Assembly: GCA_027575765.1 (NCBI GenBank)
Contig: JANBPT010001224.1
Location: forward strand, 1 to 12,157
Length of the DNA: 12,157 nucleotides
Reading direction: 5' to 3'
DNA from: Tieghemiomyces parasiticus
Lineage: Eukaryota; Kickxellomycota; Dimargaritomycetes; Dimargaritales; Dimargaritaceae
The stretch's first letter is position 1. Each line of letters begins with the position of its first letter. Below the pieces are notes generated by a model that worked only from the letters and a program-made list of their open reading frames with translations, was not told the origin of the DNA and did not search any database. The translations under genes were made by a program, and so were the position numbers. Shown here piece after piece: positions 1-9,361 of the stretch.

Positions 1-860
1 GGCGTCGGTGGCAGCAACGGCGGGCCCGCCGAGGATACTGGTTAAAGGGCCTAGTGAGGGAGGGTTCCGTTGAAAGGCAAAACAAACAGTGGACTACATC
101 TATGTGTCACCCATACGTTTCTTCAGTTAACTGGCCCCATTTGAGACATGGGCAGGAGCCAGACACGCGCTGACCCAGTATCAAACATTGAAGCTGATGA
201 AGGGGCGATGCGTTCGTTGTCGTGGTAAATTTAGACATGGAAGGGGAGAAAAAACTGGTGGTAGGTACTGAAGTCGCAACTTCCACCCAATTTGGCATGC
301 CTGCTTGTTACGAGCTGGGGTGATCTGCTGTAAAGCTTAGTAGACAAGTAGTTAGTGCCCTTCCACTATCGTGCGCCTTCGCCCTTCATGTTATTTTACC
401 CCCTCCCCCGCTACTTGGCTGTTAAGTAAGGTGGGCTTCCGTGATTTAGCGGATAGTAGACTTTCCAGGAAATGCCGTCACGTCGTCAGACGCGTACGCG
501 CAATTAAGGTTACACCAAATGCCGTGTCGCGCCCTACAATGTACTTGTCTTGCAGGCCTCTTCTAGCGCGGTGATTAGTCTTCGCGGAGGGTAAATAAAT
601 GCCACCCGTAAAGTTTTTTAACCTTATGGCCATGAATTCGATGTAGCCTCGGTTTCGGTCTAGCCGACATTTTTCTTCCGTTTTCACATTAACTGGATTC
701 CAGGCTATTTCTCGCTGGTCAAGTTAATGGCACTAGGTGGTCGAAAAAAAAAAACCACACACGCAGGTAAGAGCTAAAAACTTACCAAAAGAGTAGCTTA
801 GATCCCCTTACTGACCTCACCTCTGGTTGCCAGATTAGGCGATGAGATAGCGTCTTCCCC
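1..860. other. Non-coding stretch, no gene seen
   Basis: No open frame here exceeds 70 codons and those present conflict between strands. The sequence is mixed in composition and becomes A+T-richer from about 560 to 790. It holds the first of five TGGCCCC words (132-138), an 11-base A-tract (744-754) and an isolated splice-donor-like string (764-771). I see no tRNA cloverleaf, promoter pair or terminator. Confidence 0.6.
744..754 (+). repeat. A11 homopolymer
   Basis: Eleven consecutive A residues, immediately followed by an AC-rich stretch. It could be a slippage-prone microsatellite or the worn tail of a retroposed sequence. I see no target-site duplication or element body beside it, so it is recorded only as a homopolymer. 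Confidence 0.9.
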
Positions 861-1430
861 GTCCCCATCTCCCCACACACTCCACACTCCTCGTCCCTTG
901 TCTGTTTTAATGACGCCAACACTCCAACTAAAGCGTGCGCGGACTGGATTAGTGCACCAAAGTCGGTTCATCCGGCCTATCCTAGCCCCTCATCCACACC
1001 ACCTCCCCGTACACACCCACACACACAGCCGAGCCCCTCATTTCGCCCATCACTTGCTTAGTTAGGTTCTCTGGACCCCACAGCCCCTGACCCGGCTGAG
1101 TCGGTGGGCCCCGCTCGCTCACACCAACTGCACTACACCGAACGAGTCCGCCCGTTTCATGCCGTATAACCCCACGAGTTCACCGCAGGCCATCAGTTCA
1201 CCCTATCGCCCAGTGGCCCCTTCACTACCTCACCAAAACGGGTACATTAGCGCCTCGCATGGGAGTTCTTCCGTTCATAGCCGTCCACCTTCTTGTTTGC
1301 GTCGCCTTTCCCTCCTTGCTAGACAACATCGGCCAAAGTACGAGTAGCCCCTGTCAGTGTTCCATTTGACTTGCCGGCGGGTCTAGCAACCCCTCACCCC
1401 CATGGTCGCTGTACAGCTAGTCGAACCTCA
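861..1430. other. C-rich, strand-skewed non-coding block
   Basis: The + strand is dominated by C and other pyrimidines. In 961-1020 I count 30 C against 7 G. The block includes an AC-rich microsatellite-like stretch at 1010-1027. The open frame of 62 codons at 1159-1347 is rich in Pro, Ser and His, which is what such base composition gives by itself, so I do not call it a gene. Confidence 0.7.
1010..1027 (+). repeat. Imperfect AC microsatellite
   Basis: Alternating A and C, interrupted by a short CCC. It is too short to be informative alone and lies inside the C-rich block. Confidence 0.6.
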
Positions 1431-2640
1431 CCGCAGATCGCCGTTTCATTACATCGCTCGGTACTTGGACGGACGCCGTTGGCGCACTTTGCAGAGCCCA
1501 CCGCGCCTGTGCCTCTAACGGGTGGTCTGTATACTCGATATATACCATCCACTGTGTACTGCGTAGTCCTAAAACTTAACGCGGGATAGCGAGAGCCCGG
1601 CAGCCCAGTTGCCACGGTGGCTGGGCCTTTCTGGGCAAATGAGGTGCATAGTCGTGCCGCTGTCGGTCACTCTGGTGCTCTCACCATCCCTGGACTCCTT
1701 TCTTCTCCCTCTTTCGGCTACCCTGCCTAAACCCAGGACCGATTGTTACCAAGGCCTGGCCCATCAGCATATTGGCCCCTTTGCCGACCGGCCGGCCCGT
1801 GGGCGGTAGATCCCCTTGGCAGCGCCATCTGCGGGCTGGCTTCCGCGCCACAGCGCAGTCCTGTCACCAACCTATTCTCTGGCTTCATAGATGCTTCTCG
1901 TTTCTGAGAGGTCCCCTGCAGACAAAGCGTGAATCGTCCACCCTGGGTAGGCTCAAGGGGAACTAGTCGGTTCTGCACGAATCCATTCTGTAGACTTGCT
2001 CAAGACGTACTGGTGCTAGGGCGGGCTGCCCGGGGACTACCCCACTCGCCGACTCCACTCTACCTCGCCCCTTTAACCCCCCCATCATTACCCCTAGTTT
2101 ACTGAGTGGACGGCACCCTAGGATGGAGGCCAGCAGGGCTTGCTGGTGGCGGATATCCGCCTGATACTGCTACTATTGTACTTCTCAACCAGTGGCCCCT
2201 GACCAGCTTTGTTTACGATATTGGCCCCTGACGACCTCCGCATGGCGCCGCCGATGAGAGACGGTGGAGGGGAACAGAGACGACCCTTGGTCTCCCTGCA
2301 CCGTCTGACTGCGCAGGCAGGGCCCGCCACGCCATCTCTACCCTTTTCCTCACACTAGTTCAATCTTCACCCTGCTAGTGCAGGTTCTTTGCAATGCTCC
2401 CCCTTGCAACCTTTACTGGTACACCTCAACGGCGGGCTAAACTGCCCCCATGCTGGTAGCTTCACGCAAAGTAAGGGGAAGGAAGCGTTCAACTTGATGA
2501 GGCTTGTGTGGCAGTATATTTTTGTACGTCGCCTTAGAATGTAGAGGCGCGGGGGGGGGGAGAACGGGATGACTCGACACCCCATCGTCACTCTGTGACT
2601 CACGCCACCGAGCGGGGCCCGCTGGCTTCAATAGCTATCG
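1431..2640. other. Non-coding stretch with TGGCCCCT words and a G10 run
   Basis: No open frame above 83 codons. It contains three of the five TGGCCCC copies (1773, 2193 and 2222); a fourth lies just upstream at 1214. A run of ten G occupies 2551-2560. Frames on the two strands overlap without pattern, and I recognise no protein in them. Confidence 0.6.
2551..2560 (+). repeat. G10 homopolymer
   Basis: Ten consecutive G residues preceded by CGC. Runs like this are prone to slippage in vivo and to length error in sequencing, so frames crossing it (for example the minus-strand frames around 2437-2631) should not be trusted. Confidence 0.9.
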
Positions 2641-3192
2641 TTACTTTTTTAGGGGATCAATGGGTCATTGTTGCCGCCTGGATGCCGGTTGTGAGTGGGG
2701 AGACGGGCCACTAGTGCCCTCATATCATTCGCAGCACCTTACAAACCTCCTTGTACAACCCTCCCGTCGACACCTTCCTTTGATTTTCCCCAACTTCCAC
2801 GGCGATCAATTAAGGCGCCTCCGTACCTTCACTAAAACCCTGGCCTCGGACCGCCGAGTCTCTCACCTTCCACTAGTGCGCTTACCCTAGTCGGACTGCA
2901 CGGATTCGATGCTTTTGCTTAAGCTATATCAGGTTTCGCTGAGAGATGTGTCAAACCGAGCAAACCCGATGTGACCCGCCCTCCAGTCACCCCATCAGCG
3001 ACTGCTGGCCTCGCTCAGTCCACCTGCCACTCCATCCTCAGCCTCCTGTCCGGCCGGGTCTACTAGTTCAACCCCTTGATTGGCTACGATCCAGATACAG
3101 GCTTGGGAAGAATGCCGACCACCAGTAGCGGCTGGGTGACGCAGACCTTTCCTCCCGGGGGTCTACGGAATCATTCGTGATCATCTTATTTT
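2641..3192. other. Non-coding stretch, no gene seen
   Basis: Short open frames only (76 and 60 codons on the + strand). Composition is C-leaning with few purine runs. Three ACTAGT hexamers lie here (2710, 2872 and 3062). No RNA gene or repeat longer than about 12 bases was noticed. Confidence 0.55.
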
Positions 3193-3708
3193 TTGGATCC
3201 GCCCTCTTGCGGGGAGAGCAGGCCAACCGGTGGCGATATTCGCCCTGTCAGGGCAACATCCCCGGTGGCCAGTCTAAAATGTCTCAAGCACCTACCCGTG
3301 GTTAACGGACTTGCTGCTTTCACCACGGACAGGTCCGATGAGGAAGTGGGAGGAGGAAGGTTGGTGGGCCATCAGCTTGGATTGGTGATACGAGACCTCT
3401 GTTCGACCTGGGAAATGTCGACCTTAGCGGTCCGCGCCCCTCCCCCGGAGTGGCGTCCACCTCCCTCAGTGTGTTCAAGCGGTAGCCGTTACTATGTGCC
3501 ATGCAGCTCGGTACACAACATGAGGCACAAACCTGTCATTCGAAAGTGCTGTTTGCACGGGCGGAAGGGACTAGTACAGCAGTGCCCCTGTTTGCCCTTG
3601 TCCGAGTTTCAGTGGCGCGACACGAACCTATCGAACCTGGTGGTGGAAAAAAAATACTACGACACAGACGATGTATATTGTTTTCAGTCAATCAACTATG
3701 ACCTTTGA
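3193..3708 (+). other. Open frame of 171 codons, TTG start, probably not a gene
   Basis: An uninterrupted frame that opens at a TTG in BamHI-site context and runs into the start of the next frame, overlapping it by 38 bases. I recognise no domain. There are several Cys residues but no regular zinc-binding spacing, no membrane segment and no signal peptide. There is no ribosome-binding site before the TTG and no ATG near the front. The surrounding DNA is G+C-rich and stop-poor, which alone lengthens frames. A broken exon is possible but unsupported. Confidence 0.12.
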
Positions 3709-4372
3709 TGGCACCTATCATGGTTGTTTGCACGACTCTGCGTTGTCTAGTCAGGAGGTATTTCCATCCCCCCCAACGGATCCTGGACCGCATAGCAAGC
3801 TACTGAAGTGGGCCAAACAGTTACGCGGAAAGAAAAATAGGAACTGGCCCTCTGTTGCCCGAGAAGCCAAGCCCCACCAGGTCTCGGTGACCCGATTGAC
3901 AACAGCTGCCACCAGGACTGGTAGCAAGGGGGGCAACCGCCCGGGCATCCAAAATGCAAGTCTCCTGCACGGCACCTGCGGGCAGGCGAATGGTGCTTGG
4001 CTTTGTAGCAGCGGCATGTTATGGTCTCGACGCCTTTCGTCACCGCCTTCAAAATACCACCGGTGGGTCCTAGTAGGCGCCGCCCACAATCTACCGTCAC
4101 GTCTCGGATACCACCGGTTACATCCACCTACGGTGGGGTCTTTCTCCTCTGCCACACCGGCCCTTTATGGGGGTACAGGAGGAGGAGCTAGGGTGGAACT
4201 ACACCACGCCAGGGGGAGGGGTTTTTACACCCCAAGGACGGAGGAATTGGGGTGCTCTGGTCGGAGATCCGAGTTGGGTTTGTCTGCAACAATTTCCGTT
4301 GGCTCGCTTGGCCTTTTACTCCCGCCGGGGGACATTTTTCTTCCGCATGTTTCTACACCACGCCCTCTTTGA
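3671..4372 (+). CDS. Longest open frame, 233 codons, doubtful hypothetical protein
   Basis: This is the longest frame in the window and starts at an ATG. The translation is basic (about 26 Lys/Arg against 10 Asp/Glu), rich in Ser, Gly, Pro and His, and shows no domain I recognise, no membrane helix and no signal peptide. There is no purine-rich ribosome-binding site in front. Two frames on the minus strand (3747-4127 and 3751-4155) are open across much of the same DNA, and a 118-codon frame overlaps its end. That is the picture of a stop-poor G+C-rich patch (37 of 60 bases are G or C in 3901-3960) rather than one selected gene. It contains two copies of ATACCACCGGT spaced 54 bases apart. A decayed or unknown gene cannot be excluded. 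Confidence 0.13.
   Translation: MYIVFSQSTMTFDGTYHGCLHDSALSSQEVFPSPPTDPGPHSKLLKWAKQLRGKKNRNWPSVAREAKPHQVSVTRLTTAATRTGSKGGNRPGIQNASLLHGTCGQANGAWLCSSGMLWSRRLSSPPSKYHRWVLVGAAHNLPSRLGYHRLHPPTVGSFSSATPALYGGTGGGARVELHHARGRGFYTPRTEELGCSGRRSELGLSATISVGSLGLLLPPGDIFLPHVSTPRPL
4054..4118 (+). repeat. Direct repeat ATACCACCGGT, two copies 54 bp apart
   Basis: The 11-base word occurs at 4054-4064 and 4108-4118. The first copy contains the perfect 10-base palindrome CCACCGGTGG, and a related CCACC..GGTGG pair follows the second copy around 4126-4138. The spacing equals 18 codons, so the repeat is in phase in every frame, but no protein repeat family is recognised. Confidence 0.6.
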
Positions 4373-4523
4373 AGCCACCCGAGTGGACAGGGGGAGGAGG
4401 CGCCAGTGGTTGGGTAGCGCCCCCCACCTTTTACATCACCTCGCCACAGCTTTGTTGATGGGGGGGAGGTATGATGGTGGGCCTATTGCGCTGCGATACC
4501 GGCGGGGGCTACTTCCGCCGTAA
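4167..4523 (+). other. Open frame of 118 codons, ATG start, doubtful
   Basis: Overlaps the end of the 233-codon frame in another phase and ends in a CCGCC/GGCGG mini-hairpin region near 4515-4530. The translation is rich in Gly, Arg, Leu and aromatic residues, with no domain I recognise. A second 68-codon + frame (4252-4458) overlaps it. The 12-base word CTACACCACGCC occurs at 4199-4210 inside it and again at 4353-4364 in a different phase. Probably a chance frame in stop-poor DNA. Confidence 0.1.
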
Positions 4524-5060
4524 AGGGCGGTAAAGGCATGGCAAAGCACAGGGTGAGTGGGACAAGGCCTCTAAGAGGGTCACCATAGGGCTAGCTAAGG
4601 TCGTTGTAGTGTATCGCGATCTATATGCTGGTCTGATCCACACTCCACTGCGCTTACCAATCTCCAGGCTGTCCAGCTACTGTGATCGAAGGAGGTCCGT
4701 GTCTCGAGACTACCCAATCGCCTCCCTCCAAACTACCGCGACGGTTTCCGAAATACCGTGTGTCCAACGAGAGGGCCGATGGTGACCAGGGTGGTTGGTA
4801 GCCGCGAACTTGGCGTGGGTCCAGCGCGGCCGTCAGAGACAGGATACCGCCGTTGGGGCCGGGTCAGCGGACGGAATCAGAGATCACAGTGGAGGTCCTG
4901 CTACTTCCAATCTTGTCGACGATATCATCCAAGAATCTGGGCAAATGCGCGACTTGAAACAAAGAGAGACGGGGTCAAAGACACCCGGGGTGGGGGAGGG
5001 TGGTATGGTTGGTGTGTCAAGCCATGTTCTTCATTTGGATTACAGGCATTAGCTGCGTAA
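4524..5060. other. Stretch without a supported gene
   Basis: Two overlapping + frames of 100 and 85 codons (4758-5060 and 4795-5052) share this DNA in different phases and neither resembles a known protein. Around 4987-5002 the + strand has closely spaced runs of four, five, three and two G. Nothing else stands out. Confidence 0.5.
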
Positions 5061-5760
5061 TAGGGTGATTTCACATGTGTTTTTTTTTGCCATCATAGCC
5101 GCCTCTGGCTCTTGCCTGGCGATCTGGTCCAATATGGCCTAATGGTCTCGATCGTACCCTGACCACACGCTAGCCATCTTTCTTTAAGTGCCAAGCGTTG
5201 CAGGCCATTAGTCCTATACGTCACCTCTACCCCTTGTTCACCAGTAAGGGCTTGGCACCATTGTTTAATCGTTAACGGACGTCATAATCGGGAGCGCTAA
5301 AGTGGGCTCGTGCTTCAGCGGGTATTTAGTGGTATTATACTGGAGTCGTTACGGCTGTGTCGTCGCAATCCTAGTTATTCTTATTAAATTCCAGCCGGAT
5401 CACCAGTAACAGGAAAGTATAGCCCTACGTTAAATTGTTGTTGTTGGTCACTAACCCTACCTAATAACGTTTGCCGACTCGCCAGCTTTTTTATTTTACT
5501 TGACCTATAATCTCATCGGCCCCCACCCAACACTTAGTTACCTGATGGGCGACTACTTGTCGATAGTAATCCGGTAATCACCTGTGTGGGTTAGTCAAAT
5601 AGTCGGCCAAAGCCTACTAATTCCAAGATAACCGATGCCAACCTGGTGGAATTAGTGAGTCCCTGTTCGTCAGAAGACCGTTTCGAAACGATTGACCGAC
5701 GTGAAACAAAACATTAGTGCTACTCGCTAACTTACTGACACTAACCTATCTAAACGGCGG
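5061..5760. other. A+T-richer non-coding stretch
   Basis: This is the most A+T-rich part of the window: 49 of 120 bases are G or C in 5401-5520. It has no usable open frame, a T9 run (5080-5088), a (TTG)4 microsatellite (about 5434-5445), two of three copies of CACCAGTAA and a 12-base palindrome. A spacer or control region would look like this, but I see no promoter or origin consensus that I could defend. Confidence 0.6.
5679..5690. repeat. 12-bp perfect palindrome CGTTTCGAAACG
   Basis: A perfect dyad with no spacer. About three 12-base palindromes are expected by chance in this length, so it is recorded as sequence structure and not claimed as an operator. Confidence 0.5.
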
Positions 5761-5989
5761 TGGGAAAGTGAGAGGTAGGGTATATACGGAGAAAGGTGGT
5801 TACCACTGTTGTCTAGGGCATAGAAACCCCTTCGAAGAATGGCCAGTCGGACAAGCGATCAGCCAATTCAGAGGCCGGCTGTCCAGGGTGGGTATGCAGG
5901 TGTGTCTAAGCAAACCAGGCAAATCTCCTTCATGTAGACTCGTTGCTCCTGTCCTGTCCGTCGGGAACCATCACATCTTAACCAAGTGA
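5717..5989 (+). other. Open frame of 90 codons, GTG start, doubtful
   Basis: A single frame with a mixed, soluble-looking composition, four Cys residues and no competing frame of similar length on the other strand. There is no ribosome-binding site at the GTG, no ATG at its front, no domain I recognise, and it is of chance length for DNA of this composition. The flanks give no operon or exon context. Confidence 0.1.
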
Positions 5990-7800
5990 ACTTGACCGTG
6001 CCACCAGTAAGTATTTCCTATAGTACATACTGTACTAGTAGCAGCTTGGGAACCCACTCGACTCCAGTTGTCAGGATAACTTCCAGGGAAAGTCTACTGG
6101 TAGCGTGTGTCGAGGGTGAGGCATCACTCTCCGTTAAAAAAATATGACGGAAGTGGCCCACCAGCTATCTGGTAGTATTAGAACCGACGGCTTGTTTCCT
6201 GTATCCTTTACCAGGGGGTCATCGCCTCATATTTCTCTTGGCTCAACGTTGACCTGGGACCATGGACTGCGGCCTATCCCCCTCAATCGCGACGATCCCC
6301 CCTAAAATGATTCTAGGGTAGATGGTCAATCATACATTTCTCGACATCTTCTTCTGTTTCCAGCTCATCTCTCTCCAGACCGCTCACCAAGGTGCGGTCA
6401 TCATAAGGGTACAGCAAGCTCCAGTTCGCCAGGATCATGAGGTATGGGGCTAGACATCATGAAGGGGGCGACGGGCCCCGACATGTGCTATAGCTTCGGA
6501 CAGGGGGGTTATGTCTGCTACTCCTATTACTATTTCGGGATTGACCTCGTGCTTTGCGAAACGGCCGCCTTCTCCCCAACCTTCTAGTACCCGCCAGGTG
6601 AGGTGAGAAAATAAACCAATCATCCATATGGGAACCTGTCGCCCTCCTTCGCCTAAACAATACGCCAGGTTTGCAGGATGACTGGTGAGAAATCGGGGTA
6701 GAATCATCCTAGATAGTGCGGAAGTGATCGTGTGGGAGGGTCAAGTGGTGGGAACGTATCAGGGAAGCTGCGAGAGGAGGCTGGTGTGTGCAGTTAACCA
6801 TCTGTCGGTTTACCAAAAAGGTACGGTTGGGTAGTCGGGGAGCCGGAATGGGCCATAATATTTGGTTGTGGAGTTACCCAGGGTCTCACTGACCGTCCTT
6901 GGAGCCTCCAGCATACTAGTAAACATATTACACGCTATAGACTCTCGCAGATCCTGATCGCTAGATGCTCAGGGGCAACTAAGGTGTTTCAGCATTCCTC
7001 TTTATACCGTCCCAAAAAAATATCATGCTAGTCGTCGCAGTAAGGTCAAGCGTCGAGGGGGGGATGGATAATCATCGATACCCTGGTATGTACAAGCTAC
7101 TGACCCTGGCCTTCGCAGGTAATTAACGCCTGGCTACTGTCTGAGCTGTGGAGCCAAAGTCCTTGTTTGGCAGTCGTGGTGCCTAGTACCCAGCCGAAAC
7201 GTAGGGTGACTTTTCGCCGTCTCTCCCCGCGACCCCACGGCAGGACTGGAAACCTCCACGACCATGGACGAGACCTCTCTACATCTTGCGGTTAACTTGG
7301 TTTCGCGAATAAACGATATTCGAAGCACCATTCCTGGAGTTACCGCTACTTCCTGCAGGGAAACTGCCCTGCTTTGCTCTCTAAACACCCTGCTCCAAAG
7401 TGTCTCATAATCCCATCCCTGCAGCCCACAACTCCTTATAGAATGAATAGTGTGAAGGATGGGTTGTGGATTCGCACTGGTCGTTGGTACTTATCCAGTA
7501 AAGGCCAAAAGAACTCTAGAAGCGGCAAGTCCAAGGGTCATATCACTCCTCCCAAAGAAAAAATGGGTAGGGGGTAGTTAGATTGAAGCTGACGGATACA
7601 CCCCTATTCGCAGTATATGAACATGAAGGGCCCATGTGCAGATTCAATGACCCAAACGGCACCCTGGCGAAGTGTTGGATTGATACGAGGCGTGGTACGT
7701 TGAAGGGGCGGTGTGGACCTATGTAACGCCGCGTAAGGGCCACGACTCCTCTAGAGAGGATGCTAGGGTAGCTGTGCACCCAATTCTTTTTTATTAAAGA
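5990..7800. other. Non-coding stretch, no gene seen
   Basis: Apart from the hairpin near 6018, only frames of 85 codons or fewer occur, in competing phases on both strands (for example 6450-6707 and 6457-6660 on the minus strand overlap each other). Seven-base A runs occur at about 6136 and 7013. No RNA gene, repeat array or domain was recognised. Confidence 0.55.
6018..6041. repeat. Short hairpin around TAGTACA-TAC-TGTACTA
   Basis: Arms 6021-6027 and 6031-6037 pair perfectly across a three-base loop. The stem extends by three more pairs (6018-6020 with 6039-6041) if G6038 bulges out. An ACTAGT hexamer sits in the right arm. There is no T-run after it, so it is not a bacterial intrinsic terminator. 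Confidence 0.45.
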
Positions 7801-7925
7801 AAAACCACGGAGGGGAGAGGATGTGGTTCCAACAGAAAGTGGGGTTGAGGGTCCCCCGGTGAGCGAGGGGGGATGAAGGGTGGTGGATAGAGGGGGAGGG
7901 TGATGTCTGAAGCAAGTGAAAGTTG
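7801..7925 (+). other. G-rich, strand-skewed patch with possible G-quadruplex
   Basis: In 7861-7920 I count 32 G against 3 C on the + strand. G runs at 7867-7872, 7878-7880, 7892-7896 and 7898-7900 could supply four strands of a quadruplex with loops of 5, 11 and 1 bases; the middle loop is longer than usual. The minus-strand 104-codon frame across this patch (7794-8108) is Pro/Leu-rich, which follows from the composition. Known G-quadruplex behaviour is general; a role here is inference. Confidence 0.5.
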
Positions 7926-7951
7926 GGGGGGCGTAATACAGCGGATGTCCA

Positions 7952-7969
7952 CTACTGACTTGTCAGTAG
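7952..7969. repeat. 8-bp inverted repeat CTACTGAC-TT-GTCAGTAG
   Basis: Perfect 8-base arms separated by two bases, just after the G-rich patch. About one such dyad is expected by chance per window, so no operator function is claimed. Confidence 0.5.
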
Positions 7970-8283
7970 AAATATTCGTTCCGACACTGCCCAACGGGAT
8001 AGACCATAAGCCAAGCCTGGCATGGCAAGCTGAAGCTTCACAGTGTCCCACCGACATACCGATGAGCCCGTAGGGGAGTGGGGCGGGCCTTCCAACTTTC
8101 CGAGTCACCCGCCTTCTGTTTCAACCGCAGCCCTGTTGTCCCCATGGCTTCTATAGTGGAATAGGAATCCACGTCGGCTCCAGTGTACACGAGCACAGTC
8201 CCTACTATTCCCTAGGATAACGATGCCTCCTTTCCAGCCGTTCGGATTAGCAGCGGTGCCACGCCAGCTTCCCTTCGCTCTCT

Positions 8284-8303
8284 GAGAGTCTACCGTGACT
8301 CTC
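8284..8303. repeat. Hairpin GAGAGTC-(6)-GACTCTC
   Basis: Seven-base perfect arms (8284-8290 and 8297-8303) around a six-base loop. No T-run follows. It is consistent with chance. Confidence 0.4.
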
Positions 8304-9361
8304 GCCGCCCGTCCACTCAGGGGTGGGTAATCTCATTACCAAATCCCTTACCCTGGTCGGCTGCCGCCCAAGGGTGCAATTGGCCAGGGTTCGAAAAGGA
8401 ACGTGGCCTTCACCAAACATACCCTGACTTGACCGAAAAGAAAAGGACGCAATGTAGCAAAGATGGCGGCCGAAAGGATCAGCTGCTGGCCTTCACATCA
8501 CAGTTGTGAGCCGAAGGGGGAAGTGGGGAGTGAGGCAGCGCCATAGTATGGCTGGGAAAAGGCCGCGGCCGAGTCTAGGCGAGGTGCTATTGTTGACCGG
8601 AGATTCAATGGACCGAACGGCGAGTAAAGTTCTGTGAACGATGCCGGCTGACAGCCACCATCGCTCTAGAAGAGGCAATGTAACATGAATTGTTAGAGCC
8701 CTACAATGGTGTTGATGTTTACAGAGTTAAGGATACTTAGCCCTCCAATCCCACTTGCTTCATTATCAACTTTCTAACCCCTTGGTCCATCCCGCACCTC
8801 ACCAACGCATAGGCTCATATAACGCCTATTCTGGGGTCCAAGGTGCTTTGTTCAGGAGGCCCCCTAGACCCGGCCGGACTGACTTTGGTGAAACATTAGC
8901 GGCCTGCACACTAGTACACACGGGTCGAAGAGGCTGTAATTCTCAGACTAAGTGTGGGGGTGAAGCTAATCTGGGCATGTAACATCGAAGTATTCGAATG
9001 TGAAGTAGATCCGGCGCAGGGGAGAGTGCCCCCTTCCCCTCAGGCGAGGTTAGAGAGTGGCGAAAGATCTAAAAGTAAATGTTTCAATGCGTTATATTCA
9101 TTTACCAGTTTAGGTAGGAGTGGGGGGTGTGGAGAGGAGGGAGCGGTCGGTTAAACCAGGTTCGCATTCTGAACCGCTTGAGGCGGCAACGTGGCCGCGT
9201 CTGTTCCTCGACGCCAAAGGGGTCATTGCTCCCGATGATCGGCATCGCTGGGACTTTAAAGAGGTACGCGCGGGCTCGTTTCTCCCACACTACAGTTTTG
9301 CCCCAGTATTTTATTGTGTATCTATGGGTGTGTCTATTAGTGTACATGTTAGAGTGCGTAG

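Larger units (their letters stand above)
5239..6010 (+). repeat. CACCAGTAA, three dispersed direct copies
   Basis: The nine-base word occurs at 5239-5247, 5401-5409 and 6002-6010, all on the + strand. Bases just outside the word are not conserved beyond one position. A given nine-mer is expected about 0.05 times per strand in this window, but many nine-mers were implicitly compared, so significance is modest. Function unknown. Confidence 0.5.
7926..9361. other. Non-coding stretch with small inverted repeats
   Basis: Frames of 61 to 81 codons only. In 9102-9372 three frames of 81 codons each overlap on the two strands, which shows how weak frame length is as evidence here. A GGTTCGAA string at 8387-8394 resembles a tRNA T-loop, but its flanks do not pair. 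Inverted repeats at 7952 and 8284 are listed separately. Confidence 0.55.

Noticed and set aside
594..599. AATAAA as a polyadenylation signal (also 6610-6615)
   Set aside because: No coding frame ends just upstream and no GT-rich element follows.
3747..4155. Two minus-strand frames of 126 and 134 codons as genes
   Set aside because: They overlap each other in different phases and lie under the 233-codon + frame. This is expected in stop-poor G+C-rich DNA, and neither resembles a known protein.
4511..4530. CCGCC/GGCGG mini-hairpin as an intrinsic terminator after the 118-codon frame
   Set aside because: The stem is only five pairs, the stop codon falls inside it, and no T-run follows.
7784..7801. 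TTCTTT..AAAGAA inverted repeat with a T-run, possible terminator
   Set aside because: A six-pair A/T-only stem is too weak, and no gene ends beside it.
8387..8403. tRNA T-loop-like GGTTCGAA
   Set aside because: The five bases on each side of the loop do not pair, and no anticodon arm or acceptor stem can be formed upstream.
8508..8530. GTGAGCCGAAGGGGG as a group II intron domain V
   Set aside because: The GAGCCG start resembles domain V, but the complementary 3' arm and the bulged hairpin shape are missing.
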